Source: Syntrophorhabdaceae bacterium (GTDB lineage Bacteria > Desulfobacterota > Syntrophorhabdia > Syntrophorhabdales > Syntrophorhabdaceae). Taken from it: a DNA stretch of 15,737 nt. The stretch covers positions 1 to 15,737 of the forward strand of contig JAOAHW010000016.1 of the NCBI GenBank assembly GCA_026415015.1, given 5' to 3'. The translations under genes and the position numbers were made by a program. A model generated the notes under the pieces. The model was not told where the DNA came from. It did no database searches and saw only the letters and a program-made list of their open reading frames with translations. This document shows, piece by piece, positions 1-7,133 of this stretch (its first letter is position 1; every line of letters begins with the position of its first letter).

Positions 1-2
1 CC

Positions 3-1181
3 ACAGGACCATATGAGGTCCCTAATGTCCATGTGGATAGCAGGATGTTTTATACCAATAATCCTGTGTCCGGTGCCATGAGGGGCTTTGGTGTCCCACA
101 GATTGCCTTTGCCCATGAATCCCAGATGGATTTAGTGGCATCTGCCTGCGGTATAGACTCCTTTGATATAAGGGTCAAAAATGGGTTGAAGAGAGGGTCT
201 TTTTCTGCAACCTCCCAGAGACTTGAGGCGAGTGTGGGGTATCTAAATACCTTAAAGATGATAGAGCCTTACTGGAGAAAGAGGGTAAAGAGAGGTGGCA
301 GGGGTTTTGGGATTGGTTCTATGTTTTATGGTATAGGGAATACAGGGATAACCAATCCATCTTATGGTCATGTGACCTTAAATGAGGATGGTAAGATTGC
401 CCTCCTCACTGGTGTATGCGATATAGGCCAGGGCTCTGATACAGTCCTTGTCCAGATACTCTGTGAGGTTCTGGATATAAATGAAAAGGATGTAATGCTC
501 ATCAGGGCAGACACTGACCTGACAAAGGATGCTGGATCCACATCAGCAAGCAGGCAGACTTATATATCAGGCAGGGCTTTATACAATGCCGCCTCCCAGA
601 TGAGGGATTTTCTGGAGAGAGAGGGCTTTTATAAGGATAGGGATATAAAGGCCATAATAGATAGACACAAACATAAGGGGTATCCTGTCTTTGAGGGATA
701 CTTTGACCCACCTACAACCCCCATTGAACCAGAGACATCAAAGGGTGCCCCTTATGCCACATATGCCTATGCCACACACATGACAGAGGTAGAGGTGGAT
801 ACCATTACAGGTTATACAAAGGTAATAAAGGTCTATGCAAGTCATGATGTAGGTAAGGCAATAAATGTGAAAAATATAAAGGGACAGGTCTACGGTGGTA
901 TTGCCATGGGCATTGGTTTTGCCTTGATGGAGGAATTTATACCTGGCAAGACAGAATCCTTTGACAACTATTATATACCTACATCCATGGATATGCCTGA
1001 TATAGATATCTTTATTGTGGAGGATGAGGAGCCAACAGGGCCATTTGGTGCAAAGGGTGTGGGTGAACCTGCCCTTATCCCTCAAGCAGCAAGTATTGTA
1101 AATGCCATATCTGATGCAACAGGTGTAAGACCCTATGAGTTGCCATGCCACATAGAAAAACTAAAACAGACTATAGTCTAA
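3..1181 (+). CDS. Molybdopterin-binding subunit of a xanthine dehydrogenase-family hydroxylase, C-terminal part (5' truncated)
   Basis: The reading frame is open from base 3 and so began upstream of the window; about 392 residues are visible, roughly the C-terminal half of a normal ~760-residue Moco subunit. Family marks are the GAMRGFGVPQ segment near the visible start (the Moco-binding loop with the conserved Arg) and GVGEPALIPQA near the end, whose Glu codon at 1065-1067 is the catalytic base of molybdenum hydroxylases. Such enzymes insert a water-derived oxygen into N-heterocycles or aldehydes, passing electrons through separate [2Fe-2S] and FAD subunits that should lie upstream. The next gene starts 15 bases downstream. 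Because that gene and the one after look like enamidase and 6-hydroxynicotinate reductase, I infer nicotinate (or a related pyridine carboxylate) as substrate. Specificity cannot be read from the sequence. Family assignment is firm; substrate is not. Confidence 0.93.
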   Translation, partial: TGPYEVPNVHVDSRMFYTNNPVSGAMRGFGVPQIAFAHESQMDLVASACGIDSFDIRVKNGLKRGSFSATSQRLEASVGYLNTLKMIEPYWRKRVKRGGRGFGIGSMFYGIGNTGITNPSYGHVTLNEDGKIALLTGVCDIGQGSDTVLVQILCEVLDINEKDVMLIRADTDLTKDAGSTSASRQTYISGRALYNAASQMRDFLEREGFYKDRDIKAIIDRHKHKGYPVFEGYFDPPTTPIEPETSKGAPYATYAYATHMTEVEVDTITGYTKVIKVYASHDVGKAINVKNIKGQVYGGIAMGIGFALMEEFIPGKTESFDNYYIPTSMDMPDIDIFIVEDEEPTGPFGAKGVGEPALIPQAASIVNAISDATGVRPYELPCHIEKLKQTIV

Positions 1182-1196
1182 ACAGGAGGTGGTTTT

Positions 1197-2345
1197 ATGG
1201 GAAATCTGGTCATCAAAAACATAGGTACCATATTTACAGGTGATATAAAAGGGCCTGTTATTGAAGGCCCTGTGGCCATCACAATAGAAGATGGAAAGAT
1301 AAAATCCATAGGCAATGATATCCCCCAGGATGTCGAGAAGATTATAGATGCCAAAGGGATGACAGTATGTCCTGGTTTTATTGATTCTCACACCCACCCT
1401 GTATTTGGGGATTTTACCCCTCGCCAGAATCAGCTTGGCTTTATAGACAGTAGCCTCCACGGTGGTGTTACAGCCATGATCTCAGCAGGAGAGGTGCACC
1501 TGCCAGGCAGACCCACAGACCCCAAGGGTACAAAGGCACTGGCTATCCTTGCCCAGAAATCCTTTGCAAGATTGAGACCTGCAGGCGTAAAAGTATATGG
1601 CGGAGCCCTTATCCTTGAAAAAGGTCTTGTAGAGGAGGATTTTAAGGAACTCTCAGAGGATGGTGTCTGGCTTGTGGGCGAGATTGGTCTCGGCAGCATC
1701 AAGTCTGCAACTGAAGCCAAGGTAATGGTAGATTGGGCAAAGAAATACGGGATGAAGGTCTTAATGCATGTGGGAGGGACATCTGTACCTGGTAGCTCTA
1801 CTGTAACCTGTAATGATGTCCTCACAGCAAGGCCAACTGTGGCATGCCATTTAAACGGAGGCCCCACAAGTATCCCTGTAGCTGAGGCAAAGAGGATTAT
1901 AGATGAGACAGATTGTGCCATAGAGATAGTCCACTGTGGAAACCCCTTATCTGCCTTTGAGATAGCCCGATATATGAAAAACAGAAATTCATTAGATAGG
2001 CTCATCATAGGTAATGATGCACCCTCAGGCACAGGTGTAATCCCCCTTGGTATATGGAGGATGGTGAACTTCATATCGAGTCTCTGTGGTATATCAGCAG
2101 AGCTTGCTGTATGTTGTGCCACAGGGAATACAATGAATGTATTCGGTCTAAAACATGGCATTATAAAAGAAGGTTACGACGCTGACCTCCAGATAATAGA
2201 TGCACCTATGGGTTCTGATGGAAAGGATGCAAAATCAGCCATAGAGATAGGGGATATCCCAGGGATTGCTATGGTTATAATAGACGGCACAATAAAAACG
2301 CAGGTAAGCAGGAATACACCACCACCAGTAAGGAAGATAGCATAG
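1197..2345 (+). CDS. ena: Enamidase-like amidohydrolase (ring opening of 1,4,5,6-tetrahydro-6-oxonicotinate)
   Basis: A 382-residue metal-dependent amidohydrolase. The full binuclear-metal ligand set is visible: H65 and H67 (SHTH), a bridging carboxylate E162 (VGEIGLG), H191 (LMHVGG), H218 (ACHLNGG) and D274 (GNDAPSG). From memory, long stretches match Eubacterium barkeri enamidase closely: LHGGVTAMISAG, RPAGVKV, VPGSSTVT, GNDAPSGTG, and the SRNTPPP tail; length is also the same. In E. barkeri this Fe/Zn enzyme hydrolyses tetrahydro-6-oxonicotinate to ammonia and 2-formylglutarate. The start follows AGGAGGT (1184-1190) at good spacing. It lies between the molybdenum hydroxylase and the ring reductase, as the pathway would predict. 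A related cyclic-enamide substrate remains possible, since neighbouring amidohydrolases differ in specificity with few residue changes. Confidence 0.88.
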   Translation: MGNLVIKNIGTIFTGDIKGPVIEGPVAITIEDGKIKSIGNDIPQDVEKIIDAKGMTVCPGFIDSHTHPVFGDFTPRQNQLGFIDSSLHGGVTAMISAGEVHLPGRPTDPKGTKALAILAQKSFARLRPAGVKVYGGALILEKGLVEEDFKELSEDGVWLVGEIGLGSIKSATEAKVMVDWAKKYGMKVLMHVGGTSVPGSSTVTCNDVLTARPTVACHLNGGPTSIPVAEAKRIIDETDCAIEIVHCGNPLSAFEIARYMKNRNSLDRLIIGNDAPSGTGVIPLGIWRMVNFISSLCGISAELAVCCATGNTMNVFGLKHGIIKEGYDADLQIIDAPMGSDGKDAKSAIEIGDIPGIAMVIIDGTIKTQVSRNTPPPVRKIA

Positions 2346-2366
2346 GGTTGTATTGGGGGAATTAAG

Positions 2367-3869
2367 ATGAAGGTTGATTTAGATAAATGCAAGGCATGTG
2401 GACTCTGTGAGGAGGTATGCCCATTAGGGGTTATATCCATAGAAGACAAAAAGGTCAGGATAGATGATGGTTGTGTTGATTGTAAGACGTGTATGAAGGT
2501 ATGCCCTGAGGCAGTCTTTAGTTTTCAGGCTTATGATGAAAAGCCTATGTGCGATGCCTGTCCTGTCATGTGCAGGATACCTGATGGTGCGTATGGTGCA
2601 TGTAAAAGGTATTTTAATGAAAAAGGCAGGATAATAAGGAAGGAAAGGCTCCATACCTATGAAGAGATAGTAGATATCTTGGGTCCAAAGGAAGACCCTG
2701 CCATAGAAAGACCCCTCTTAACAGGAATAGGCTCAGGGACTACGTATCCTGATTTCAGGCCCTCACCTTTTATAGTCATGGGAGTCAGAGAAGGTATAGA
2801 TGTGGTAACAGTAGTTACAGAGGCGCCATTGAGCTACAGCGGGATAAAACTAAAGGTAGATACAGACCTTTATATGGGTCTGGAGGGAAAAAAGATATAT
2901 GTGAGGAGAAAGGGAAAGAGGCACATCGGTCACCTTTGCACAGAGGAATACGGCTCAAAGATGCTCTCCCTCGGTGGAGTGAATATCTTAACCTCAAAAG
3001 ATGGCCTTTTTGCCGCAAAGACCATATTTGAGATCCTCCAGGGGAAGACAGTTAAACTCGAGATAGAAGATGGTGCAACTATAGAGATATCTCTTGGAAG
3101 GCCTCCAGTTGTCAATGGACAGATAGAAGAGAGGATGAGGGTAGGTTGTGGTAGTGCCACAACAGGCCTTTTTGCACCGTATATGTATAATGCTGCAGAC
3201 GAGGTGATAATCCTTGATGGACATATAACAGGACTCTTTTCAGAACATCCATCTGGTAGGTATCTTAATAAGATGCGCTCAGGCATATCAATCAAAGGGC
3301 AGAAGAGCACAGAGGGCAGATATTTTCTTAACAAGGGTAATGGCTGGGGAGGTACAGACATACAAGACCCCCTGGATGTCATAAAAGAGATAGATATCTC
3401 AAAGTGTCAGGAGGGCATGTCGCTTCTAATTACAGAGACCACAGGTAGAAAATATGCCTTTTACAGGATGAAGGAAGGTAGCTTTAAAGAAGATGAACCA
3501 ACACCTGAGGCATTAAAGTTCCTTGAGGTATTAAGGGACTCCTGTGAGCCATCAAATGTAAGTGCTATTTTTGCTGCAGGGGTTGGTGGTTCTGCCAGGG
3601 CAGGGGTTACGAAAAACCCCATAAAACTCACAAGGGCAGTACATGAGGGAAAGGTCAAGATAACTATTGGTGGTGCAGAGCCTTTTATATTCCCAGGTGG
3701 TGGTATCAATTTTCTTGTGGATTATGGCAAGGTCAAATACGGCAGTGTTTATCTTGCACCTACACCATCTTTTATTATACCGGTGGAATATACCATGACC
3801 CTTGAGACTTTCAAGGAGATCGGCGGGCATATAGAGGCGATAAAGCCTATAAAAGATATAGAAAAATAA
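2367..3869 (+). CDS. hnr: 6-hydroxynicotinate reductase-like ferredoxin-fused iron-sulfur flavoprotein
   Basis: A 500-residue protein. Residues 1-50 form a 2x[4Fe-4S] ferredoxin: C8-x2-C11-x2-C14-x3-C18-P and C36-x2-C39-x2-C42-x3-C46-P. A third Cys cluster follows at C62, C65, C69 and C79, fitting a [2Fe-2S] site. The remaining ~400 residues are a catalytic part I know only from this family, with glycine-rich turns GSGTT (122-126) and GSATT (262-266). E. barkeri 6-hydroxynicotinate reductase has two [4Fe-4S], one [2Fe-2S] and a covalently bound flavin, and reduces 6-hydroxynicotinate with ferredoxin; length and cluster pattern agree. SD GGGGGA (2355-2360). Gap of 21 bases after ena, 4 before the ApbE-like gene. 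No signal peptide, so cytoplasmic. Function is by family and context; the exact substrate is inferred. Confidence 0.82.
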   Translation: MKVDLDKCKACGLCEEVCPLGVISIEDKKVRIDDGCVDCKTCMKVCPEAVFSFQAYDEKPMCDACPVMCRIPDGAYGACKRYFNEKGRIIRKERLHTYEEIVDILGPKEDPAIERPLLTGIGSGTTYPDFRPSPFIVMGVREGIDVVTVVTEAPLSYSGIKLKVDTDLYMGLEGKKIYVRRKGKRHIGHLCTEEYGSKMLSLGGVNILTSKDGLFAAKTIFEILQGKTVKLEIEDGATIEISLGRPPVVNGQIEERMRVGCGSATTGLFAPYMYNAADEVIILDGHITGLFSEHPSGRYLNKMRSGISIKGQKSTEGRYFLNKGNGWGGTDIQDPLDVIKEIDISKCQEGMSLLITETTGRKYAFYRMKEGSFKEDEPTPEALKFLEVLRDSCEPSNVSAIFAAGVGGSARAGVTKNPIKLTRAVHEGKVKITIGGAEPFIFPGGGINFLVDYGKVKYGSVYLAPTPSFIIPVEYTMTLETFKEIGGHIEAIKPIKDIEK

Positions 3870-3873
3870 AAAG

Positions 3874-4704
3874 ATGCTCGTGGATATAGGCCCTGTGTGT
3901 ATGGCTATTACTACAGAGAGGTCTTTAGTGCCATGTGAACCGGATATTTTAAAGGTAGAGGGATTCGTAAAAGACATACTCTCTGAACTAAGGGATTATC
4001 TACCTGTTTTAAGGCAAAGGGCATATAGAATAAAAAGGACAAATAGCATGCCCTCCATTGTAAAAAGCATGGTGGAGGCAGCAAAGCTTGTAGATGAAGA
4101 GAATCTGACCCCTATGGCCTGCATTGCCGGTGCTGTCTCGGACCATATGAAGAATTATCTAAATGAAGAGGGCTTTGATTTCATATCTGTCAACAATGGT
4201 GGAGACATATCCATATTTAACAATAATGCAGGCAGAACCATCAGGGTAGCAATCGGTAATATCAACAAGAAGATACATACACCATATATCTTGAGGATAG
4301 AGGGTTTAATGGATTTTGGTATTGCAACCAGCGGTGTAGGTGGCAGGAGTTTAAGCCTCGGTCTTGCTGAGATAGGCACGGTAATTGCGAAGACAGGTGC
4401 CATAGCAGATGCTGCTGCCACATATATATGCAATTATACAAATATCGAATCCCCAAAAATAAAAAGGAAAAAGGCAATAGAGGTAGACCCTACAACAGAC
4501 ATACCTGATGAATTAGTCACAGTGGATATTGGTCAATTAAATCAACAAGAAATAAATAATGCATTACATAATGGGTTAAATTACGCATATAAATTATTGA
4601 AACAAAATATAATTATCGATGCGTTTATATCTTTAAAAGATACTGTGGCAACAACTATTACAGGTGAAAAATATATAAAACTGGAGGTGTCAGATGGAGA
4701 TTAG
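3874..4704 (+). CDS. UPF0280 family protein, ApbE (FAD:protein FMN transferase)-like
   Basis: A 276-residue protein of the UPF0280 family, distantly related to ApbE flavin transferases. Visible ApbE-type elements are NNGGDI (107-112), GIATSGVGGRS (149-159) and ADAAAT (178-183), the last resembling the ApbE ADAxxT motif whose Asp helps bind Mg. There is no lipoprotein signal, so unlike classical ApbE it should act in the cytoplasm. It starts 4 bases after hnr without a good Shine-Dalgarno, so translation is probably coupled to hnr, and its end overlaps the next gene by 11 bases. ApbE covalently attaches FMN to Thr/Ser of target flavoproteins, and the E. barkeri homologue of the upstream protein has covalent flavin. 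I therefore infer, without proof, that it flavinylates the reductase. The C-terminal ~75 residues show nothing I can assign. Confidence 0.8.
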   Translation: MLVDIGPVCMAITTERSLVPCEPDILKVEGFVKDILSELRDYLPVLRQRAYRIKRTNSMPSIVKSMVEAAKLVDEENLTPMACIAGAVSDHMKNYLNEEGFDFISVNNGGDISIFNNNAGRTIRVAIGNINKKIHTPYILRIEGLMDFGIATSGVGGRSLSLGLAEIGTVIAKTGAIADAAATYICNYTNIESPKIKRKKAIEVDPTTDIPDELVTVDIGQLNQQEINNALHNGLNYAYKLLKQNIIIDAFISLKDTVATTITGEKYIKLEVSDGD

Positions 4705-5269
4705 AAAGACGGTAACTATTATCGAGGACATCTATGCTGACGGTGAAAAAAAGGCAGATAGGCCTGTTCGAAGGGTGGCGGCAGTCGCAGTTATAAAGAA
4801 TCCCTTTGCAGGAAAATATGAGAATAACCTTGACCTTCTCATTGAAAACGGTGAAGAACTCGGTAAACTCTTAGGCGAGAGGGCAGTGGAGGCATTAGGT
4901 AGAGACAGGGCACCAGAGAGCTATGGAAAGGCAGCTATTGTTGGGGAAAAAGGAGAACTGGAACATGCAGCTGCCATACTCCATCCGAAACTTGGCACCC
5001 CCTTGAGAAATGCCGTAGGCGGAGGAAAGGCGATAATACCTTCTGTTAAGAAGCTGGGTGGAATGGGTGATGAGATAGATATCCCTCTACACTATAAGGA
5101 TGCAGCCTTTGTGCGCTCCCATTTTGATGGCATGACAATCTCTGTGAATGATGCACCTAAATCAGATGAGATATTGGTTGCAGTGGCAGTAACAGATAGC
5201 GGGAGACCCCATGCAAGGGTAGGGGGTCTAAAAAAAGAAGAGGCAAAGAAAGAGGATGGGTTAAGGTAG
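4694..5269 (+). CDS. DUF1185 / amino acid synthesis (AA_synth, PF06684) family protein
   Basis: A 191-residue protein recognised by RRVAAVAVIKNPFAGKY near residues 26-42, then the LIENGEELGKLLGERA and GKAAIVGEKGELEHAAAILHP segments and a Gly/Lys-rich GGGKAIIPSVKKLG stretch. Structures of this family show a variant of the Bacillus chorismate mutase fold; no reaction is established that I know of. SD GGAGGTG (4683-4689) lies within the preceding gene, and the two genes overlap by 11 bases, so it is the last cistron of the operon. Its place suggests a step on a heterocycle-derived intermediate, but it is not part of the E. barkeri scheme, so the function is open. The C-terminal tail is highly charged (Lys/Glu). 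Confidence 0.85.
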   Translation: MEIRKTVTIIEDIYADGEKKADRPVRRVAAVAVIKNPFAGKYENNLDLLIENGEELGKLLGERAVEALGRDRAPESYGKAAIVGEKGELEHAAAILHPKLGTPLRNAVGGGKAIIPSVKKLGGMGDEIDIPLHYKDAAFVRSHFDGMTISVNDAPKSDEILVAVAVTDSGRPHARVGGLKKEEAKKEDGLR

Positions 5270-5286
5270 GCCTTAACCCATCTTTT
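5252..5286. terminator. Bidirectional intrinsic terminator between converging genes
   Basis: GATGGGTTAAGG (5255-5266) pairs perfectly with CCTTAACCCATC (5271-5282) across a 4-base loop. The plus strand continues with TTTTCT and the minus strand with a CTCTTTCTTT run, so it can stop transcription from either side. The stop codon of the DUF1185 gene (5267-5269) is the loop and the stop codon of the GYD gene (5273-5275 on minus) is inside the stem. Confidence 0.85.
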
Positions 5287-5557
5287 CTATAAACTCAAAG
5301 ACTGGTATTGCAGGGACAGTAATAAGCTGAACACTACCCCTTGAGCCAATCTCTATGGATACTTTTGCTATTGTCTCATTATTTGGTGCCTCGAGTATAT
5401 TTATAAAATCATACATACCCAATGTGGCATATTGGGCAAGGACTTTTGCGCCCATCATCTCTATCTCAGCAACCACCTCTTTGATGCGTTCAGGATGTCT
5501 TTTTATCGTTGCCCTACCTTCCTCTGTTAATTTACTGAACATGATATAGAGTGGCAT
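5273..5557 (-). CDS. GYD domain-containing protein
   Basis: A 94-residue protein with the GYD-family pattern: an N-terminal LYIMFSKLTEEG strand-turn, a helix, then GMYD (47-50, the GYD signature variant) followed by the strand FINILEAP. GYD proteins are small ferredoxin-like-fold proteins of unknown function, probably oligomeric. The start at 5557 is backed by AAGGAGG (5570-5564 on minus) and by a TTGACA-type promoter just upstream. It converges on the nicotinate-type operon, ends 3 bases from it and shares its terminator, so it is an independent unit. Confidence 0.85.
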   Translation of the reverse strand: MPLYIMFSKLTEEGRATIKRHPERIKEVVAEIEMMGAKVLAQYATLGMYDFINILEAPNNETIAKVSIEIGSRGSVQLITVPAIPVFEFIEKMG

Positions 5558-5584
5558 AACAAACCTCCTTTGTTTTTAATTAAC

Positions 5585-5612
5585 GATATATTTTATGGTC
5601 TGTATATGTCAA
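5585..5612 (-). promoter_or_regulatory. Sigma70-type promoter of the GYD gene
   Basis: On the minus strand a perfect TTGACA (5612-5607) is followed after 16 bases by TATATC (5590-5585). The transcript would start near 5578, giving a leader of about 20 bases that contains the AAGGAGG site. Confidence 0.55.
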
Positions 5613-5721
5613 TATTTTTTTGTCCATTTTGGGAACCCTGTAGCATATCCCTTGAATGATTTTAATGAGATGTCATAATTTATAGAGCCTTGCATAATTT
5701 TGTAAATGTCTATAAATACAA

Positions 5722-5750
5722 TTGAAAGTTTAGTTATATTGTTGTATTAT
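5722..5750 (+). promoter_or_regulatory. Sigma70-type promoter of the S41 protease gene
   Basis: TTGAAA (5722-5727), a 17-base spacer and TATTAT (5745-5750). The expected start is A5757, so the mRNA would begin with AGGAGG, the Shine-Dalgarno site itself. This leaves the upstream ATG at 5753 outside the transcript and supports the start at 5771. Between 5613 and 5721 I see no gene or clear structure. Confidence 0.55.
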
Positions 5751-5770
5751 CAATGGAGGAGGTCAGTAAG

Positions 5771-7063
5771 ATGGGTAAAAGATACAAGATAACAATCAGT
5801 CTTATTTTTATTTCCATATTTATCCTTGGTTTTATGATGGGGGCCTATGGTAAAAGGACAATAGTTCCTGCTGACTCCAGGGAGATATATGAATACCTTA
5901 AGACTTTCTCCGATGTCATTGACATTGTTAAGAGAAACTATGTGGAAGAGGTAAAAGATAAAGATATTATCTATGCAGCTATTAAAGGAATGCTTGAATC
6001 CCTTGACCCACATTCATCTTTTTTGACCCCAGAAATGTATAAAGAGATGCAGACAGAGACCAAAGGTGAATTTGGGGGTGTGGGCATAGAGATAACAATA
6101 AAAGATGGCTTTCCGACAGTAATAACTTCTATTGAAGATACGCCTGCATTTAAGGCAGGTATTAAGACAGGGGATAACATAATCAAGATAGATGGCAAGT
6201 TAACAAAGAATATGAGCCTTATAGATGTGGTAAAACTGATAAGGGGACAAAAAGGTAAGCCTGTTGTCCTCACCATCATGAGAGAGGGCTTCACAACGCC
6301 TAAAGACTTTACGATTATAAGGGATGTGATTGTGGCAAAAAGTGTGAAGTTCAGGATTTTAGAGAATGAATACGGTTATATAAGGCTTACCCAGTTTCAG
6401 GAAAAGACCTCTCGAGATCTTGACAATGCCATCCAGGAACTTATTAAGACAAACAACAACAAACCATTGAAGGGCCTTGTCCTTGATTTAAGGAATGACC
6501 CAGGGGGCCTCCTTGAGCAGGCAGTGGAGGTAACGGATAGGTTTTTAAAAGAAGGTCTGATTGTCTATATTGAAGGTAGAAAGAAAGACGACAAGATGAA
6601 TTTTTATGCAGAGAAAAAAAGAGATGACTATGAAGGCCCTCTTGTTGTACTTGTCAATGAGGGCAGTGCAAGTGCATCTGAGATAGTTGCTGGGGCCCTT
6701 CAAGACCATAAAAGGGCGATAATAGTGGGACAAAAGACCTTTGGTAAGGGGTCTGTCCAGACCATCCTACCCCTTGGTGATGGCTCTGCTGTGAAGCTCA
6801 CAACAGCAAAATATTTCACCCCAAAAGGACGTTCTATTCAGGCAGAGGGGATTACACCTGATATTATAGTGGACAACAACATGGTAAGGGTTAAAGAAAA
6901 GGGTATACCACTAAAAGAAAAAGACCTTGAAAGACACATAGATGCAGATAAAGACCTTAAGAAAACAGAAGAAGACAGTAAGAAAAAGATAGATGAAAAC
7001 GACCTCCAGTTGTCCATGGCTTTACAGATATTGAAAAGTTGGGATGCCCTAAGGGGAAAATAG
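5771..7063 (+). CDS. ctpA: S41 family carboxyl-terminal processing protease (CtpA-like)
   Basis: A 430-residue protease from the ATG at 5771. I chose this start because GGAGGAGG (5755-5762) sits 8 bases before it, whereas an in-frame ATG at 5753 overlaps that site. Residues 7-27 form a single hydrophobic signal/anchor segment after MGKRYK, placing the protein in the periplasm. Next come a PDZ domain (about 95-175, GVGIEI and AGIKTGDNIIKIDG) and the S41 domain, with NDPGG (242-246) and the Ser-Lys dyad: S301 in GSASASEI and K326 in TFGKG, spaced 25 residues as in Prc/CtpA. A Lys/Glu-rich tail (370-412) follows. Such proteases trim or degrade periplasmic proteins, recognising exposed C-termini. 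It is monocistronic by context; no substrate can be inferred. Confidence 0.95.
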   Translation: MGKRYKITISLIFISIFILGFMMGAYGKRTIVPADSREIYEYLKTFSDVIDIVKRNYVEEVKDKDIIYAAIKGMLESLDPHSSFLTPEMYKEMQTETKGEFGGVGIEITIKDGFPTVITSIEDTPAFKAGIKTGDNIIKIDGKLTKNMSLIDVVKLIRGQKGKPVVLTIMREGFTTPKDFTIIRDVIVAKSVKFRILENEYGYIRLTQFQEKTSRDLDNAIQELIKTNNNKPLKGLVLDLRNDPGGLLEQAVEVTDRFLKEGLIVYIEGRKKDDKMNFYAEKKRDDYEGPLVVLVNEGSASASEIVAGALQDHKRAIIVGQKTFGKGSVQTILPLGDGSAVKLTTAKYFTPKGRSIQAEGITPDIIVDNNMVRVKEKGIPLKEKDLERHIDADKDLKKTEEDSKKKIDENDLQLSMALQILKSWDALRGK

Positions 7064-7075
7064 AAAAAAACATCT

Positions 7076-7100
7076 AAAAAAATAAAAAGGTCTTACCTCT
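7076..7100 (-). terminator. Intrinsic terminator of the thioesterase gene
   Basis: Read on the minus strand, AGAGGT-AAG-ACCTTT forms a 6-pair stem (one G-T pair) followed by TTATTTTTTT. The stem is short but the T tract is good. On the plus strand the hairpin is preceded by A, not followed by T, so it would not serve the protease gene. Confidence 0.45.
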
Positions 7101-7133
7101 GTGCCAATAAAACCGTCAAAATGCACTCTTTGC

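Noticed and set aside
738..1151. Open minus-strand frame of 137 codons opposite the molybdopterin subunit
   Set aside because: Cys/Tyr/Ile-rich translation with no family resemblance; antisense shadow of a conserved gene.
1430..2161. Open minus-strand frame of 243 codons opposite ena
   Set aside because: It lies wholly antisense to a clearly conserved amidohydrolase, and its translation is low-complexity Ser/Pro/Ile without a recognisable domain.
5753..5770. Upstream ATG as start of the S41 protease
   Set aside because: It overlaps the GGAGGAGG ribosome site and lies before the expected transcription start; the ATG at 5771 fits better.
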